Shown: positions 29,559-38,161 of the stretch, piece after piece
Layout of the letters: the number at the start of each line of letters is the position of its first letter
Position numbering within the stretch: position 1 is the stretch's first letter
Assembly: GCA_017430985.1 (NCBI GenBank)
Contig: JAFRLZ010000027.1
Location: 1-45,542, forward strand
Reading direction: 5' to 3'
DNA: 45,542 nucleotides
Origin: Oscillospiraceae bacterium
GTDB lineage: Bacteria > Bacillota > Clostridia > Oscillospirales > Oscillospiraceae
Translations under genes and position numbers: made by a program
Notes under the pieces: generated by a model
Databases searched by the model: none
What the model was told of the DNA's origin: nothing
What the model saw: the letters and a program-made list of their open reading frames with translations, nothing else

Positions 29559-30197
29559 ATGAACTTCGACGGCATCCTCTTCGATCTCGACGGCACGCTG
29601 TGGGACAGCTGCCGCTCCGTGGCCGAGAGCTGGAACCTGAGCCTGGACCGGCTGGATCGCGGCGCCCCGCGCTTTCGCGCCGGGGACGTGCGCGCCATCA
29701 TGGGCATGACGGAGGCGCAGATCTGTAAAACGCTCTTCGGCGGCTTCGGCGCGGAAGCGGCCGCCGTCTGCCGGCGCTGCCTGCTCGAGGAAGGGCCCTA
29801 TCTGCAGCAGCACGGCGGAGAACTCTACCCCGGCGTCGACGCGCTGCTGCGAAAGCTCTCCGGCCGCGTGCCGCTGTTCATCGTCAGCAACTGTCAGAGC
29901 GGTTATATCGAGAGCTTTCTGGACTTTACCGGTCTGCGCGGCTGCTTCACGGCCACGCGCTGCGAGGGGGGCAACGGTCTCGGCAAGGCGGAAAACATCC
30001 GCCTGCTCTGCCGGGACTTCGCGCTGGCCCGGCCGGTCTATATCGGCGACACCGTGATGGACGAGCGCGCCGCCGCCGAGGCCGCTTGCCCGTTCATCCA
30101 TGTGCGCTACGGCTTCGGCAGCGCGGAGGCGCCGCTGGCCGCCGCGGACAGTCCCGCCGCCCTGTACGCTCTTTTGGAAGGAGAACACCATGTCTGA
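29559..30197 (+). CDS. HAD superfamily phosphatase, phosphoglycolate phosphatase-like
   Basis: A 212-residue HAD hydrolase with an alpha-helical cap of subclass I. Motif I is FDLDGTLWD (about 7-15), with both catalytic aspartates. Motif II is FIVSNCQSGY, the motif III lysine is in GLGKAENIRLL, and motif IV is YIGDTVMDERAA. Substrate could be phosphoglycolate, a sugar phosphate or a nucleotide; sequence alone does not decide. A GAGGAAG site precedes ATG 29559. It overlaps the mnmE start by 8 bases. Confidence 0.88.
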   Translation: MNFDGILFDLDGTLWDSCRSVAESWNLSLDRLDRGAPRFRAGDVRAIMGMTEAQICKTLFGGFGAEAAAVCRRCLLEEGPYLQQHGGELYPGVDALLRKLSGRVPLFIVSNCQSGYIESFLDFTGLRGCFTATRCEGGNGLGKAENIRLLCRDFALARPVYIGDTVMDERAAAEAACPFIHVRYGFGSAEAPLAAADSPAALYALLEGEHHV

Positions 30198-31548
30198 TAC
30201 CATCGCCGCCATCGCCACCGGCGCACAGATCTCCGCGATCGGGATCGTCCGGCTCTCCGGGCCGGAGACGATCGCCATCGTCGACAAGGTCTTCGTCCCG
30301 CTCGCCGGCAAGCCCATGTCACAGCGAGCCGACCGCAGCCTCGTCTACGGCAGCCTGATCGACCGCAAGGGCGAGCTGCTGGACCTGTGCCTGTGCACCG
30401 TCAGCCGCGCGCCGCACAGCTACACGGGCGAGGACACCGCCGAGCTGCAGTGCCACGGCTCCCCCATCGTGCTGCGCGCGGCGCTGGACGAGCTGTTCGC
30501 TTACGGCGCGCGGCAGGCAGGGCCTGGCGAATTCACCAAGCGCGCCTTCCTCAACGGCTGTCTGGAGCTCACCGCCGCCGAGGCCGTGGTCGATCTGATC
30601 GACGCCGAGACGGTCGAGAGCGCGAAGAACGCCGCCGGGCAATTGAGCGGCGCGATCGGGCAGAAGATCGAGGCGATCTATGCCGCGCTGACCGACATCA
30701 GCTCCCACTACCACGCCGTGCTGGACTATCCCGACGAGGATATCGAGGATTTCCGCCTGGCCGACTACCGCGGGACGCTGGAGCGCTCCGAGACGCAGCT
30801 GCGCGCGCTGCTGGCGACCTTCGAGCGCGGCAAGCTCATGAACGCCGGTCTGCCCACCGTGCTCATCGGCCGCCCCAACGCGGGCAAGAGCTCGCTTTTG
30901 AACGCGCTGCTGGGCTATGACCGCGCCATCGTCACGGCCGTGCCCGGCACCACGCGGGACACGATCGAGGAAAAGCTGCGCGTCGGCAAGCTCACGCTCC
31001 GCCTGGTGGACACCGCCGGCATCCGCGAGACCAACGACGAGATCGAGCGTCTCGGCGTACAGCGCAGCCGCGCCGCCGTGGAGCGCGCCGAACTCGTGCT
31101 GGCCGTGATCGACGGCAGCGAACCGCTGACGGAGGAGGACGCCGAGGTCCTGCGCCGCGCCGAGGCCGCGCCGAAGGCGCTGATCGTGCTGTCCAAGCGC
31201 GACCTGCCCGCCGCTGTGACCGAGCTGCCGACCCGGCTGCCCGTGCTGCCGGTCAGCGCGCTGACCGGCGACGGGCTCGATGAGCTGCAGAAAGCTATCG
31301 AGGCGCTCTATCCCCTACCCGCCGTGCCCGCCGGGGAGATCCTCACGAACGCCCGCCACGCCGAGGCGGTCTCCCGCGCGCTGGACGCGCTCGGCGCCGC
31401 GCGCCTCGCGCTGGACGCCGGCTATATGCCGGACGCGGTGCTGACCGAGCTGGAGGAGGCGCTGGGCGCTCTGGGCGAGCTGAGCGGCCGCACCGTCCGC
31501 GAGGACGTGACCGAGCGCATCTTCTCGCGCTTCTGCGTGGGGAAATAG
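30190..31548 (+). CDS. mnmE: tRNA modification GTPase MnmE
   Basis: A 452-residue GTPase that, with MnmG, modifies wobble uridines of tRNA using a folate one-carbon unit. The N-terminal folate-binding domain begins MSDTIAAIATG. The central helical domain is interrupted by the G domain with GRPNAGKSS (G1), GTTRDT (G2), DTAGIR (G3) and LSKRDL (NKxD-like G4). The C-terminal CVGK carries the functional cysteine. AAGGAG before ATG 30190 fixes the start inside an open frame beginning at 30100. mnmG is not in the window. tRNA-Ser follows 62 bases later. Confidence 0.96.
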   Translation: MSDTIAAIATGAQISAIGIVRLSGPETIAIVDKVFVPLAGKPMSQRADRSLVYGSLIDRKGELLDLCLCTVSRAPHSYTGEDTAELQCHGSPIVLRAALDELFAYGARQAGPGEFTKRAFLNGCLELTAAEAVVDLIDAETVESAKNAAGQLSGAIGQKIEAIYAALTDISSHYHAVLDYPDEDIEDFRLADYRGTLERSETQLRALLATFERGKLMNAGLPTVLIGRPNAGKSSLLNALLGYDRAIVTAVPGTTRDTIEEKLRVGKLTLRLVDTAGIRETNDEIERLGVQRSRAAVERAELVLAVIDGSEPLTEEDAEVLRRAEAAPKALIVLSKRDLPAAVTELPTRLPVLPVSALTGDGLDELQKAIEALYPLPAVPAGEILTNARHAEAVSRALDALGAARLALDAGYMPDAVLTELEEALGALGELSGRTVREDVTERIFSRFCVGK

Positions 31549-31567
31549 CTCTCCGCGTAGGTTTTGC

Positions 31568-31597
31568 TTGACAAGCCTCCCTTCGCTATGGTAGTAT
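31568..31597 (+). promoter_or_regulatory. Promoter of tRNA-Ser
   Basis: Perfect TTGACA (31568-31573) and TAGTAT (31592-31597), 18-base spacer, 13 bases before the mature tRNA. Confidence 0.65.
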
Positions 31598-31610
31598 AGC
31601 GAAGCGGTCT

Positions 31611-31703
31611 GCAGAAGTACCCAAGAGGCCGAAGGGGCTCCCCTGCTAAGGGAGTAGGGTGTCTAAAAACGCCGCGAGGGTTCAAATCCCTCCTTCTGCG
31701 CCA
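31611..31703 (+). tRNA. tRNA-Ser (anticodon GCT)
   Basis: Type II tRNA with encoded CCA. Acceptor stem GCAGAAG (31611-31617) pairs with CTTCTGC (31693-31699), discriminator G31700, CCA 31701-31703. Anticodon stem CTCCC/GGGAG encloses CTGCTAA, placing GCT at 31645-31647 for AGC/AGU codons. A long variable arm (about 31655-31674) and T-arm GAGGG-TTCAAAT-CCCTC are present. The last 25 bases occur again at 31907-31931. Confidence 0.97.
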
Positions 31704-31743
31704 TGAAAACAACCCCCATCCGACGGATGGGGGTTGTTTTCAT
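31704..31743 (+). terminator. Terminator after tRNA-Ser
   Basis: TGAAAACAACCCCCATCC-GAC-GGATGGGGGTTGTTTTCA, an 18-bp perfect stem starting on the base after CCA. The 3' side holds TTGTTTT. Confidence 0.85.
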
Positions 31744-31750
31744 ATGGTGA

Positions 31751-31931
31751 AGCGGAGGGGGGTTGAACGCCGAGCGCCCACCGGGCGCGAGGGAATTGCG
31801 GGCTCCCGCCGCCGGCGGCGGATGCAGGGAGACAGCAATTACCGCAGCGGTCGAAAAACCGGAGGGAAAGCGTAAGCCCGAACGGTTTTTCGGGCACCGC
31901 AAGGCGGATCAAATCCCTCCTTCTGCGCTAT
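31751..31931 (+). repeat. tRNA-Ser tail element: antisense-like T-arm, hairpins, and 3' tRNA copy
   Basis: Positions 31907-31931 copy the tRNA-Ser 3' end (31679-31703) at 23 of 25 bases, ending CTA instead of CCA. GGAGGG...TTGAAC at 31754-31768 approximates the reverse complement of the T-arm and can pair with TCAAATCCCTCC of the copy. Inner stems: GCGCCC-ACC-GGGCGC (about 31774-31788), AATTGC/GCAATT (31794-31799 with 31835-31840), and a perfect 10-bp stem CGAAAAACCG/CGGTTTTTCG (31852-31861 with 31883-31892). No protein is supported. Same architecture as the tRNA-Leu locus. Confidence 0.7.
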
Positions 31932-32174
31932 TAAAGAAACTTCTTTTGTTCAACGGGACAGGGGACAATTTTGTCGCCTTCACTTCTTGAAAAGCACGAA
32001 AGCATGTGCCAGCACGTTTTTTCAAAAAAGAAAGCCAGATCTGATATCCGACGTTTTCAGACGGAGAATAATACTGCAGGTAGAGAAAAAACCATCATTT
32101 TAGTACGAGCGGTGTGTGTACATCGCTCTATTTTCGTTGTACAATAAAAGCACAAAGCAAGGGAGGCCGAGAGC
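31932..32174. other. Intergenic before the XRE-TldD-TldE operon
   Basis: Holds one arm of the GGGACAGGGGAC repeat (31955-31966), an AT-rich stretch, and an inverted repeat GAGCG...CGCTC (about 32107-32128). A TACAAT -10-like box lies at 32140-32145 with no good -35. I see no real gene here. Confidence 0.45.
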
Positions 32175-33239
32175 ATGGAGATGAAGCTTGCCGAAAACAT
32201 CCGCTCGTTCCGCAAGGCGCGGAAGCTGACGCAGGAGCAGCTTGCCGAGGTCCTGGGCGTGACGCCCGGCGCCGTCTACAAGTGGGAGGCGGGGCTGTCG
32301 ATACCGGATCTTACGCTCATTATGGAGCTGGCGGACTTTTTCGACGCCTCCGTGGACGTTCTTCTGGGCTACCAGATGAAGGACAACCGATTGAAAGAAA
32401 CGCTGGCGCGGCTGAAGAAATGCCTGCACAGCAAGGATCCCGCAGGGCTCAACGAGGCGGAGAAGGCCTTGAAGAAATACCCGAACAGCTTTGATATCGT
32501 ATATATAAGCGCCGCACTGCACGGATCGTTCGGCCTTGAAAGCGGGAAAAAGGAGCATGCGCAGCGGGCGCTGGAGCTTCTCAACGAATCGCTTCTGCTG
32601 CTTCCGCAGAACGAGGACCCCGAGATCGGCGAGCTGACGATCTACGGCGCGATGGCGAACGCGCATGCGATGCTGGGCGAGGATCAAAAAGCGCTGGAGC
32701 TTCTGAAGCAGCACAACGTCGGCGGATATTTCTGCGACCGGATCGGGCTGATGCTGACCAACGACAGCGGGACGGACGAGGCGGTCCCGTATCTTTCGGA
32801 GGCGCTTATCCTCCATGTGACCGCGCTTGTCCGTACGGTCGTGGGGTATCTGAACGTCTACATGAACCGGGGCGATTTTTCCTCGGCAGAGGAGATCCTG
32901 CGCTGGTGCACCGGTGTTCTCTCGGGACTGCGGAGACCGGAAACGCCGAGTTATCTCGACAAGGTCAACTGCCCGTATTTCGCCTGCATGGCGTTTGCGC
33001 AGTATAAAACAGGCGATGCGGACGCGGCGCGCGCGTCCCTCGTATCCGCAAAAACGATCGCCGAGGCGTTCGACGCCGCGCCGAACTACGACTCGGAAGC
33101 CGTGCGCTTCGTCGAGCACCCGGAAGAGATGAGCGCGTACGACGATCTCGGCGCGACGGCGATGCAGAGTGTCGAGGCCGTGATCGGCAGCTTTGAGGAC
33201 GAAGCGTTTTCCGCCATGTGGAAAGCGATCAAGGAATAA
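32175..33239 (+). CDS. XRE-family regulator with TPR-like helical domain
   Basis: A 354-residue protein. The N-terminal helix-turn-helix (about 4-58) is of the Cro/CI type: IRSFRKARKLTQEQLAEVLG followed by AVYKWEAGLSIPDL. The remaining 290 residues are paired amphipathic helices resembling tetratricopeptide repeats (AEKALKKYPNSFDIVYISAA, AQRALELLNESLLLLPQ, ALELLKQHNV). This plan resembles peptide-sensing RRNPP-type regulators, though many XRE-TPR proteins are not pheromone receptors. GGGAGG precedes ATG 32175. The gap to tldD is 22 bases, so it probably controls its own operon. Confidence 0.87.
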   Translation: MEMKLAENIRSFRKARKLTQEQLAEVLGVTPGAVYKWEAGLSIPDLTLIMELADFFDASVDVLLGYQMKDNRLKETLARLKKCLHSKDPAGLNEAEKALKKYPNSFDIVYISAALHGSFGLESGKKEHAQRALELLNESLLLLPQNEDPEIGELTIYGAMANAHAMLGEDQKALELLKQHNVGGYFCDRIGLMLTNDSGTDEAVPYLSEALILHVTALVRTVVGYLNVYMNRGDFSSAEEILRWCTGVLSGLRRPETPSYLDKVNCPYFACMAFAQYKTGDADAARASLVSAKTIAEAFDAAPNYDSEAVRFVEHPEEMSAYDDLGATAMQSVEAVIGSFEDEAFSAMWKAIKE

Positions 33240-33261
33240 CAGAACGGACAGGAGGAACAAC

Positions 33262-34599
33262 ATGATCCAGTTTCGAGACGGATTTTACGCCGACGTGCGC
33301 ATCGAGGACCGCAGCCGCACCGTCATCTCTTACAAGGCGGGCGCGCTCGAGGAGATGCGGAACCGCGTGGAAAAGCAGGCGTTTTTGCGCGTGTACGACG
33401 GCAAACTCTGGTACTACGCGTCCGTGACGGACGTCGACCATCTGCAAAAAGCGCTGGACGGGCTCTACGCCGCGGCGACGGCAAATCCGAATATCGCGGA
33501 CGATCCGATCGTCAGGCGCTTTGAACGAAACCGGGACAAGATCGCAAGCTTTGCGGACTGCTCGGTCCGCGACATCCCGCTGAAGGAAAAGCAGGCGCTG
33601 CTTCTTTCATACCTGCCGATCCTCTCGGAGGACCCCTGCGTGACGCTGCCGGAGGGCTCGTACCTTGACCGAAACAGCAGCTTCCGCTTCCTGTCCAGCC
33701 TCGGCGCGGACGTCGAATACGATTATCAGACCTGCGGACTGGCGTTCAGCTTCAGCATGGCGGAGGGCGAGAAGAAGTTCTCCGGCCACTGGCAGAAGGG
33801 TGTAACGCACTTCGACGAGCTCAAAGGCATCGGAGAGGCGCTGCGCGCGGCGGTCAAGGAGCAGGCGTACTTCCTCCGCAATTCCGTGCCGGTCGACCCG
33901 GGCAAGGTCCCGGTCGTGCTGTCGCCGGAGGCTGCGGGCGTGTTCGCGCACGAATCCTTCGGGCACAAGTCCGAATCGGACTTCATGCTGTCCGACGAGT
34001 CCATGAAGGCGGAATGGCAGCTCGGCAAGACGGTGGGCTCGTCGATCCTGTCGATCGTGGAATGCGGAAGCGTCCCGGGCTGCGGCTTCGTCCCGTACGA
34101 CGACGAGGGCACCAGGGCGAAGAAGAACTATCTGGTCAAAAACGGCGTGCTTGCGGGCAGACTGCACAATGCGATGAGCGCGGCGGCGCTTGACGAGGGG
34201 CTGACCGGCAACGCGCGAGCCATCGACTGCAATTTCGAGCCGATCGTCCGCATGACGACCACATACATCGAGGGCGGGGACCTGAGCTTCGACGAGCTGA
34301 TCGCGCCGATCGAAAAAGGCTATTACATCAAAACGATCAACCACGGCAGCGGCATGAGCACGTTTACGATCGCGCCGAGCCTCGCCTACGAGATCGAAAA
34401 CGGCCGCTTGGGCAAACCGGTGCAGATCAGCGTCATCACGGGCTCCGTGTTTGAAACGCTCGGGCTGATCGACGGACTCACGAAGGACGTCGAACTGCTT
34501 TCGTTCGTCACAGGCGGCTGCGGAAAGATGGAGCAGCTGGGGCTTCCGGTCGGGTTCGGCGGTCCGTTCGTGCGGATCTCGGCCATGAACGTACAGTGA
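33262..34599 (+). CDS. tldD: TldD-family metalloprotease subunit
   Basis: A 445-residue zinc metalloprotease subunit. The active site HESFGH (H230, E231, H235) fits the TldD HExxxH motif. The glycine-rich segments around it and the closing GGCGKMEQLGLPVGFGGPF are family features. In the TldD/TldE heterodimer this subunit holds the zinc. The complex degrades unfolded peptides and matures or inactivates small peptides such as microcin B17 and CcdA. GGAGG sits 7 bases before ATG 33262, within a frame open from 33193. tldE follows 11 bases later. No peptide substrate gene is visible nearby. Confidence 0.92.
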   Translation: MIQFRDGFYADVRIEDRSRTVISYKAGALEEMRNRVEKQAFLRVYDGKLWYYASVTDVDHLQKALDGLYAAATANPNIADDPIVRRFERNRDKIASFADCSVRDIPLKEKQALLLSYLPILSEDPCVTLPEGSYLDRNSSFRFLSSLGADVEYDYQTCGLAFSFSMAEGEKKFSGHWQKGVTHFDELKGIGEALRAAVKEQAYFLRNSVPVDPGKVPVVLSPEAAGVFAHESFGHKSESDFMLSDESMKAEWQLGKTVGSSILSIVECGSVPGCGFVPYDDEGTRAKKNYLVKNGVLAGRLHNAMSAAALDEGLTGNARAIDCNFEPIVRMTTTYIEGGDLSFDELIAPIEKGYYIKTINHGSGMSTFTIAPSLAYEIENGRLGKPVQISVITGSVFETLGLIDGLTKDVELLSFVTGGCGKMEQLGLPVGFGGPFVRISAMNVQ

Positions 34600-34610
34600 G
34601 GTGAAACACG

Positions 34611-35828
34611 ATGGAAAAAGAATTCATCAAAGAAACACTGCACAGCGTCACGCTGAACGTCACCGCGGGCAGGATCGACAGCTACCGCGAGATCGAGAAG
34701 ACGACCGGCACCGTCCGCGTCTATGAAAACGGCTGCATCGGCGTCGCGGGGTGCTTGGGCGAGCCGGACGAGGAGAAGCTTACCGAACAGGCAAAGGAAG
34801 CGCTCTCCTTCGGGATCCCGTACCCCTGTAAGCTTGAAGATGCTTTGGAGATCGAAGAGCGCGACGAAGAAGAGATCCTTCCCATCCCGGAACTGATCCC
34901 GACGATGCAGGACTTTCTCGACCGACTCGGCGCCCTGTGCCCGAAGTTTGCGTTCTCGCACAAGATCAATCTCGCGGACAGCTTCATGGAATACCGCAAT
35001 TCCCGGGGCCGTCATCTTGTCAGCGCGGGCAGAAGCTTCAGCATCGAGCTGATCGCGCAGAACCGCGGCTCCGGCAACCTGTTCGACACGTTCTTCATCT
35101 GGTCGGGCAAGCACTTCGATCCGGACGCGGTGCTCGCGTATTTCAAGGAGCAGTATGACGCGTTCTTCACGCCCGCGGATCTCGAAGCGGGTCGTTACCC
35201 CGTCGTCACATTCGCGGAGGAGCTGTTCAGCCCATCCTTGCGGCACTTCGTCGGCGATCTGTACGCGGCGGGCGCGTCGCTTCTGAGCGGCAGGCTCGGG
35301 GAAAAGGTCTTTTCCGACAAGCTGACCCTGCGCGACGACCTGAACCCGAAGACGGCGAACGGCGCCTGCTTCTTCGACGCCGAGGGATGCGTTGCGGAAC
35401 AGTACCGCCCGACGCTGATCGAAAACGGCGTGCTGAAAGCGCTCCTGACCACGAAGAAAACCGCAGAGCTGTACGGACTTCCGAATTCCGGCAATGCGAA
35501 CGCGCCGTACGACGGCGTGCCGGGGATCGGCTTCCGTATGCTGTATCTCGAACCGACCGCGAAGACGCTTTCGGAGCTCGTGCCCGGCAAGGCGATCCTC
35601 ATGGTCATCGCCTCCGGCGGCGACATGACGCCCGAAGGACACTTCGCGACGCCCGTGCAGATGGCATACCTTTTGGAGGACGGCAAGATCAAGGGCCGCC
35701 TTCCGGAACTCAACATCGGCGGCGACTTCTTCGATATGCTCGGCAAGGACTACGTCGGCACGGTCCGCGACGTCCCGTACAGGAACAGCAGCCTGACGGC
35801 GGTCATGATGGACGTGACAAAGAGCTGA
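34611..35828 (+). CDS. tldE: TldE/PmbA-family subunit
   Basis: A 405-residue partner of TldD. It lacks the HExxxH motif, as expected for TldE, and shows the PmbA core (RGRHLVSAGRSFSIELIAQN, LRDDLNPKTANGACFFDAEG, GCVAEQYRPTLIENGVLKALL and GDMTPEGHFATPVQMAYLLEDGKI). AGGTGAAAC precedes ATG 34611. It would form a heterodimer whose cleft limits access to unfolded peptides. It completes the three-gene XRE-tldD-tldE operon. Confidence 0.9.
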   Translation: MEKEFIKETLHSVTLNVTAGRIDSYREIEKTTGTVRVYENGCIGVAGCLGEPDEEKLTEQAKEALSFGIPYPCKLEDALEIEERDEEEILPIPELIPTMQDFLDRLGALCPKFAFSHKINLADSFMEYRNSRGRHLVSAGRSFSIELIAQNRGSGNLFDTFFIWSGKHFDPDAVLAYFKEQYDAFFTPADLEAGRYPVVTFAEELFSPSLRHFVGDLYAAGASLLSGRLGEKVFSDKLTLRDDLNPKTANGACFFDAEGCVAEQYRPTLIENGVLKALLTTKKTAELYGLPNSGNANAPYDGVPGIGFRMLYLEPTAKTLSELVPGKAILMVIASGGDMTPEGHFATPVQMAYLLEDGKIKGRLPELNIGGDFFDMLGKDYVGTVRDVPYRNSSLTAVMMDVTKS

Positions 35829-35945
35829 CCGGCATTTTTGTACTTGCCTCGCCCCTGAAAGCGGAAAAACCGGACCGTTCTCAGTCCGGGGCCCCTGTTC
35901 GGCGAGGGCTTTCCCTTTCTGTGGATTGCCGCACGTTCCCGCACA

Positions 35946-35984
35946 AAAAAAGAATTCCTCATCGGCGGATGAGGAATTCTTTTT
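35946..35984 (+). terminator. Terminator after tldE
   Basis: AAAAAGAATTCCTCATC-GGCG-GATGAGGAATTCTTTTT, a 17-bp perfect stem with T run, usable from both strands. The 117 bases between tldE and it hold no start codon with a ribosome site. Confidence 0.9.
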
Positions 35985-36036
35985 GCTTTCGTACGGGCAG
36001 GCCCGCTCCCGCGAGCCGCCGGGCCCTGCAATCAGC

Positions 36037-38022
36037 TCAGTGGTCCTCCTTGACCGCGCCGTCGCGGTAGGCGGCCAGGAGCAGCATCAGATCGTCGATG
36101 CGTTTCTGCAGATTCTGCCCGATATCGGTCTCCCGGATCTTCTGCCGGTCCTCCATGCGCTCGAAGAGGTTGGTCGAGGAGGAGATATCATAGTTCTCGC
36201 GGATGGCGCGCTCCCGGCCGACGAAGGGCTGGTGCGCCACGATGCGCAGGGAACGGGAATTGTAGATCAGCGTGTAGCCCGCGATACCGGAGGTCGGCTG
36301 GTAGGCCTTGCAGAAGCCGCCGTCGATGACGATCAGCTTGCCGCCGCCCTTGATGGGGCTCTCGCCCTTGCGCGCCTTGACCGGCACATGGCCGTTGATG
36401 ATATGGCAGTGCGGGCCCTCGAGGCCGAATTCCTTCAGGATCCTGTCGCACACCTCCGGGTCCTCGTAGAGCGTGTAGTAGGCGTTTTTCGGCTCGCTCC
36501 AGGCGCTCTCGTCCGCGATCAGACGGCGCTCGAAGGTGGTCATGCGGTCGCGCCCGAAGATGGGGCTGTTGCGCCCGGCCCAAAGGAACCACAGGAAGTC
36601 CATGCCCAGCTCCCGCGCCGCCGTGCTGGGCTTGTAGTAGTAGGCCTGGCGCGCGGCCACGTCGCAGTAGTCCAGAAAAGCCTTGCCGCGGCGCTCGACG
36701 CCGTCCAGACAGAAGCTGAGGAACTCGCCCTTCTCATCCATCGGGATGCAGCCGTGGAAGAGCAGATTGCCGTTGTAGATCTTGTAGATGCTGCCCTTGG
36801 AATACAGGAAGCGCACATGGCGCTGCAGCTTCTCGCTGTGCCGGAAGGAGGCGGTGAGCTGATCGATCACGGCGTTTTCCTCGGGCGTGAGCGTGTAGGG
36901 GTCGGCGGGATCGACTGTCGGGAAGTCCGTGTCCTCGAGCGGATAGGTCACGCCGCCGATGGTGACGCACTTGTTCTCGTAGTCGATCTTGTCGAGCAGC
37001 AGACGGTCTTCCATGCCGTACTCCGGGTGACGGAGGATCTTCTGCCCCTCCAGCTTGAAGAGGATGACCGTGATGGCCTTGTGCATGCGCGCCGAGAGGA
37101 GCCGCTCCTTCTCGGTGACGCTCTCCGCGTCGTCGCCGGTGAGCTTGACCGCAAAGCGGGACACGTCGTGCCGCTTGTAGGCCTCGTTTGCGAAGACCGA
37201 GAGCGGGCGCAGGGAAATGCCGTAGCCGGTCTCCACGACCTCGAGATTGTTGTAGTGGATGGAATTCGCGAGCACCGTGGCCACGAGCGTGCGGCTGCCG
37301 GAGGCCGCACCCATCCAGAGGATGTCGTGGTTGCCCCATTGGATGTCCACGCTGTGGTGCTTGAGCAGCGAGTCCATGATGACGTCCGCCCGGGGGCCGC
37401 GGTCAAAGATGTCGCCCACCAGATGCAGATGGTCCACCGCCGCCCACTTGATGAGCTCGCAGACCGCGGCGATGAAGTCCGGCGCCTGGCCGATCTCGAT
37501 GATGGTGGAGATGATGTTCTCAAAATAGTCCTTCTTGTCGACTTCCTCGCCGTGGGTGTAAAGGAGCTCCTCCAGGATATAGGCGAAGTCCTTCGGCAGC
37601 GCCTTGCGGACCTTGGAGCGGGTATAGCGCTCGGATACCAGCCGCGCCAGGGCGATCAGCCGGTGCAGCGTGATGCGGTACCACTCGTCCAGATCCCTGA
37701 TCTGCGGCTTGAGCTGCTCGAGCTTTTCCTCCGGGTAGTAGATCAGCGTGGCGAGCTGTTCCCGCTCGGAGCGGGGGATGCTGTCGGCAAAAAGCAGGTC
37801 GATGCGCTCCCGCACCACGCCGGAGCAGGAGTTGAGGATGTGCAGAAAGGCCTCGTGTTCTCCGTGCACGTCGGAGATGAAATGCTCGCAGCCCTTGGGC
37901 AAGTTCATGATCGCCTGCAGGTTGATGATCTCCGTGCCCGCAGCGCGCACCGTGGGATACATGCGGGAGAGCATGGTCAGATAGCGCAGCTCCTCCTGGG
38001 TGTAGCTCCTGTGCTGATTCAT
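36037..38022 (-). CDS. fbp: Fructose-1,6-bisphosphatase, class III
   Basis: A 661-residue gluconeogenic enzyme that hydrolyses fructose-1,6-bisphosphate. It is the Firmicutes-type class III enzyme built on a metallophosphatase core. Metal-binding motifs: FISDVHGEH (about 48-56), LVGDIFDRGPRAD (about 200-212) and WGNHDILWMG (about 229-238). The later INGHVPVKARKGESP carries a further histidine ligand. GAGGAGG precedes ATG 38022. It is monocistronic, with a candidate TATACT box 5' of it. Length fits the class (about 640-670). Confidence 0.96.
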   Translation of the reverse strand: MNQHRSYTQEELRYLTMLSRMYPTVRAAGTEIINLQAIMNLPKGCEHFISDVHGEHEAFLHILNSCSGVVRERIDLLFADSIPRSEREQLATLIYYPEEKLEQLKPQIRDLDEWYRITLHRLIALARLVSERYTRSKVRKALPKDFAYILEELLYTHGEEVDKKDYFENIISTIIEIGQAPDFIAAVCELIKWAAVDHLHLVGDIFDRGPRADVIMDSLLKHHSVDIQWGNHDILWMGAASGSRTLVATVLANSIHYNNLEVVETGYGISLRPLSVFANEAYKRHDVSRFAVKLTGDDAESVTEKERLLSARMHKAITVILFKLEGQKILRHPEYGMEDRLLLDKIDYENKCVTIGGVTYPLEDTDFPTVDPADPYTLTPEENAVIDQLTASFRHSEKLQRHVRFLYSKGSIYKIYNGNLLFHGCIPMDEKGEFLSFCLDGVERRGKAFLDYCDVAARQAYYYKPSTAARELGMDFLWFLWAGRNSPIFGRDRMTTFERRLIADESAWSEPKNAYYTLYEDPEVCDRILKEFGLEGPHCHIINGHVPVKARKGESPIKGGGKLIVIDGGFCKAYQPTSGIAGYTLIYNSRSLRIVAHQPFVGRERAIRENYDISSSTNLFERMEDRQKIRETDIGQNLQKRIDDLMLLLAAYRDGAVKEDH

Positions 38023-38161
38023 ACGGGTATCCTCCTCTTTCGGTCGTTGTTATCTGTTTTCAGTATAACGCCTTTCGACGATAAAAGAAAGAGCTTTCTT
38101 GCGTTCGCGCCGCGGCCTGTGATATCATAAGAGCACCTTCATCAGAAAGGATGACCCGACC

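Noticed and set aside
31663-31912. Antisense frames across tRNA-Ser (AQKEGFEPSRRF...)
   Set aside because: Spurious translation of the tRNA and its tail element.
32004-32147. 47-codon frame upstream of the XRE regulator, considered as a peptide precursor for TldD/TldE
   Set aside because: No ribosome site, no leader or core features, and it overlaps the probable promoter region.
35926-38130. 734-residue open frame antisense to fbp
   Set aside because: Antisense shadow of fbp with no recognisable protein features.
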